Shown piece by piece: positions 20,267 to 22,349 of a DNA stretch of 22,349 nt. The DNA comes from Priapulus caudatus. Its lineage: Eukaryota > Priapulida > Priapulimorpha > Priapulimorphida > Priapulidae. Position 1 is the stretch's first letter. The number at the start of each line of letters is the position of its first letter. The notes beneath the pieces are model-generated. The model saw only the letters and a list, made by a program, of their open reading frames with translations. It was not told where the DNA came from and ran no database searches. The stretch spans positions 1 to 22,349 of the forward strand of contig NW_014577944.1 in NCBI RefSeq assembly GCF_000485595.1, read 5' to 3'. The position numbers and the translations under genes are program-made.

Positions 20267-20453
20267 CAGTGGACTCGTTATAAAGAACACTGATATATGT
20301 ATAACAAACTCTCGTTGTAACAGTGATTTGCCTGGTTCCTAAGCTCCTAATTTATATATATATATATTTTTTTAGTAACCTTGATATAACAACATTTTAA
20401 TATAATAAAGTAATTTCACTGGTCCCAAGGAGTTTGTTATAACGAGTCCACTG
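20267..20453. mobile_element. MITE with CAGTGGACTCGTTATAA ends
   Basis: The 17-base left end at 20267-20283 and the right end at 20437-20453 (TTATAACGAGTCCACTG) are exact reverse complements. Similarity continues inside (ATAACAAACTC near both ends, then GGTTCC/GGTCCC). At 187 bp with no ORF, it is a non-autonomous element. CAGT ends and an AT-rich target recall Tc1/mariner or pogo derivatives, but no clear TA duplication is visible. Confidence 0.75.
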
Positions 20454-20661
20454 AACATGTATTTTTTTTTTATAGTTCATGTACAGTTTAGCTTCTAAGG
20501 TTTATTGTAATGCATGTATGTGTATTGTATCATGCAGTTTTCTTCTTGCTGATATATTGTTTGTTACTTGTTACTTGTTTGAAGAGCAATATTGTTTCCT
20601 CAGAAATAAATTGCAATACTCCATATACATAGTATTTGTGTGTTTATTTTTAGCTGTCATC

Positions 20662-20962
20662 AAATTTGCACCCCTTAGGGTGCAATTATTAGCCAATATG
20701 GTGCAAAAATGCACCCTATACTGGGGTGCAATTTCCCACCCTATACAGGGGTGCAATTTTCAACCCCATTGGGTGCAAAAATGCACCCTATACTGGGGTG
20801 TAATTTCCCACCCTATACAGGGGTGTAATTTTTCAACCCCATGGGGTGCAAAAATGCACCCTATACTGGGGTGTAATTTTCTACCCTATACAGGAGTGTA
20901 AATTTTCAACCCAATGGGGTGTAGCTATTGTACCAACCCCTAGGGGTGTAAATCTCAACCTT
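20662..20962. repeat. Hierarchical hairpin minisatellite, ~73-bp unit
   Basis: Three nearly identical 73-base units start near 20701, 20774 and 20847, with partial units on both sides. Each unit splits into about 25-base subunits of the form GGGGTGCAATTT..CACCC followed by CTATAC, and each subunit is itself a small hairpin (GGGTG with CACCC; GGGTGCA-AAAA-TGCACCC). Substitutions (GTGCAA to GTGTAA) accumulate from left to right. The translated frame through it is repeat-derived. Confidence 0.85.
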
Positions 20963-21325
20963 TATTTCTTAGTGTGTAGACGAGGCTTATAATGGTTATT
21001 TATATTACATATTGATGCATTTATCGCTGTGTGTGTGTGTGTGTGTTCGAATATGCTGCCAAACTAGGACCTGACAGGACCTGGCATATGAAAACACACC
21101 AAACAACTCAGGACTTCAGTGACAACCTAGGACCAAGTCCTAGGTTGTTTTTGGCTTAATATTTTCCTAGAAAGCTCAGAGGGTTGAGAGTAATGTTATA
21201 AGATCTAGTCCTTATTTGGTACTTCTCATCAACTGAACAATTAACTCACGTGAATGGGGGGGGGGACGTGTGTGGGACGTCCGTGTGCGTTCCAAAGCAG
21301 TCTGTTTAGCAAGCTAGCAGCTAAG
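20963..21325. other. Spacer with short GT run and a small palindrome
   Basis: Holds a short GT repeat at about 21030-21046 and a mirrored CCTAGGACCAAGTCCTAGG word near 21127-21145, with AGGACCTGACAGGACCT before it. No gene seen. Confidence 0.45.
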
Positions 21326-21427
21326 TGACGTCAGAGGGTATTTAGCATGCGCAAGCAAGGCACGTGGTTGCCTGCGCACCAATGGGGTATCTATGGTCCC
21401 ACCGTCCCAGTGATTTATGGGATATCC
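21326..21427 (+). promoter_or_regulatory. Promoter-like cluster: CRE, E-box, CCAAT
   Basis: A perfect cAMP-response element TGACGTCA (21326-21333), a TGCGCA word, an E-box CACGTG (21361-21366) and CCAAT (21379-21383) lie within 60 bases, followed about 45 bases on by a candidate first coding exon. Such spacing is typical of TATA-less metazoan promoters. Single motifs occur by chance; the cluster makes a real promoter plausible. Confidence 0.4.
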
Positions 21428-21471
21428 ATGGCGCGCATTTTGTTGTTGCTACTTACTGCACGTTTCCTATG
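21428..21471 (+). CDS. Candidate first coding exon with signal-peptide-like start (partial)
   Basis: ATG at 21428 in a CCATGG context encodes MARILLLLLTARFL, a basic residue then a run of Leu, the pattern of a signal peptide or membrane anchor. It stops in phase 2 at a strong donor GTAAGA (21472). No matching downstream exon was found in the window; the gene, if real, would continue beyond the right edge or be a non-coding transcript. Confidence 0.3.
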
Positions 21472-21693
21472 GTAAGAGTATTTTTAACATATAAGGCTAC
21501 TAGTGAGTAGTGTTTCCACTATTGTACCATGTGTATAATATGTAACATGTATGCAGGCGACTTACAGGTGATCTAATATTAGTAATAATTTTGTTGTTGC
21601 AAATTAAAAGGCCTGTCTCCACAGATACACACCACGGCATGGCACAGCACGGCAGCCGCTCTAGTAGTACTAGTATGCCTATACTATAGTATA

Positions 21694-21778
21694 GCCACAG
21701 GCACTTGAAGCGTTTCAATAAAATATAATACTAAATAAATACGAAATCTATTTACTACGAAATTCTCAATGTTTCTCT
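21694..21778 (-). repeat. Dispersed repeat A, copy 2
   Basis: The reverse complement of this segment matches 8160-8208 and, beyond a gap, 8073-8087. A nearly perfect palindrome (GCCTATACTATAGTATAGCC) at 21677-21696 borders it; the other copy has a GGCTATAGTATA word in its interior. Confidence 0.65.
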
Positions 21779-22110
21779 GCTCTCTTTCACCTATTATTAC
21801 GGCTAGTTTCCTGTAAATTCCGTCCAAATCCTCTGCGCGAATTATCACCTCACACACAATAGTATAGGTACAGTACTTTAAGTATATACTATTACTATAT
21901 ACTCCTACTTTATATTAGTAGGTATAGTACTCACATCTGCGCGCATGCACATGCACACACCTACACGTAATGACACAGTAGACCTAGTAATTTACAGTAG
22001 GCCCTATACAGTAGTTATGTAGTTGCTACGGTACAGTAGGTCTTTACATTACAGTTTATGATCTCATATTAGAATATTATCATGTTACATTTTAGAAAAT
22101 GGAAAGAAAG
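21779..22110. other. AT-rich spacer with TAGTA-type words
   Basis: TAGTA, TATAGTA and ACAGTAG words recur between 21850 and 22050 (low complexity). No gene supported. Confidence 0.4.
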
Positions 22111-22349
22111 AAGGTAAATCCAGATGAGACGGGATACAAGAGAAGCGTTGCCGAAAGGAGGTGTTTATCCGAAGTGCTGCGCGATCTTGCGCGCAGTTCC
22201 GCAGCAAGGCGCACGCGACCGCGGAAAATTCCTACGACAGTATGCAGCGCTGGCAGCTATGGATCCGTGCGCCGAATGCATAGGCCGCGCACGAATCCAT
22301 AGCTGCCAGCGCTGCATACTGTCGTAGGAATTTTCCGCGGTCGCGTGCG
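22111..22349 (+). repeat. Repeat B, copy 2, head-to-head palindrome cut by the window edge
   Basis: 22111-22275 aligns with the reverse complement of 9767-9930. From 22210 the sequence folds back on itself: 22210-22272 pairs with 22287-22349 with one mismatch, giving 63-bp arms around a 14-base centre. The pairing continues right up to the last base, so the true arm is probably longer, up to about 170 bases if it covers the whole unit. Overlapping short frames begin MRRDTREALPKGGV in both copies; this is a shared repeat, not evidence of a protein. Confidence 0.8.

Noticed and set aside
20479-20901. 140-codon frame with repeated peptide units
   Set aside because: The repeats come from the hairpin minisatellite; the frame has no domain and starts in AT-rich spacer.
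8073-22349. A single large inverted duplication formed by repeats A and B together
   Set aside because: The left order is A then B and the right order is also A then B; a mirror-image duplication would give B then A on the right.

Overview
The window looks like a piece of an intron-rich metazoan nuclear genome, probably a marine invertebrate or basal deuterostome. The reasons are several small exons joined by GT-AG introns, AATAAA-type signals, long CA/GT and GCGT microsatellites, several short inverted-repeat elements (MITEs), and protein families (DUF6589, RecQ-like, ISXO2-like zinc ribbon, SAMD3-like C-terminal domain) that are multi-copy in such genomes. I see no prokaryotic operon, rRNA, tRNA or CRISPR. 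The taxon is an inference only.

Layout. 1-5100: GC-rich, strongly strand-asymmetric, no gene I can support. 5100-9930: repeat belt with an inverted-repeat element carrying TTAGGG-like core repeats (5463-5751), G-run hairpins, a second inverted-repeat element (6173-6510), a CA array followed by a GT array (6783-7216), a dispersed repeat (8073-8208), a TTA-type trinucleotide stretch and a 26-bp-arm palindrome (9737-9792) heading a repeat called B here. 9930-20000: AT-rich gene belt. A DUF6589 protein with an ING-like PHD finger lies on + in eight exons (10219-13972), 5' incomplete and broken by one frameshift and one nonsense codon. Tail-to-tail with it is the C-terminal half of a RecQ-type helicase on - (15190-14139), also frameshifted. 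Directly upstream of that, in the same frame but separated by stops, is the zinc-ribbon N-terminus of an ISXO2/Merlin-like transposase (15439-15215, -). Diverging from it across about 210 bp is an intact six-exon gene (15648-19880, +), 321 codons, for a SAMD3-like protein. 20000-22349: a MITE, a hierarchical hairpin minisatellite (20662-20962), a promoter-like cluster with a possible secretory first exon (21326-21471), another copy of the dispersed repeat, and a 63-bp-arm palindrome of repeat B that runs off the right edge.

How the parts may fit. Three of the four protein-coding remnants belong to transposase-like or helicase families and are damaged; the fourth is intact. The block sits between two oppositely oriented B repeats. 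This could be the carcass of a large composite mobile element, or independent insertions in one gene-poor region; the sequence alone does not decide. The most interesting single feature is a PHD finger, with the tyrosine and tryptophan expected for reading methylated H3K4, lodged inside the DUF6589 domain between its second conserved aspartate motif and a candidate third acidic residue. If DUF6589 is a DDE-type transposase fold, this would be a chromatin-reading insertion domain.
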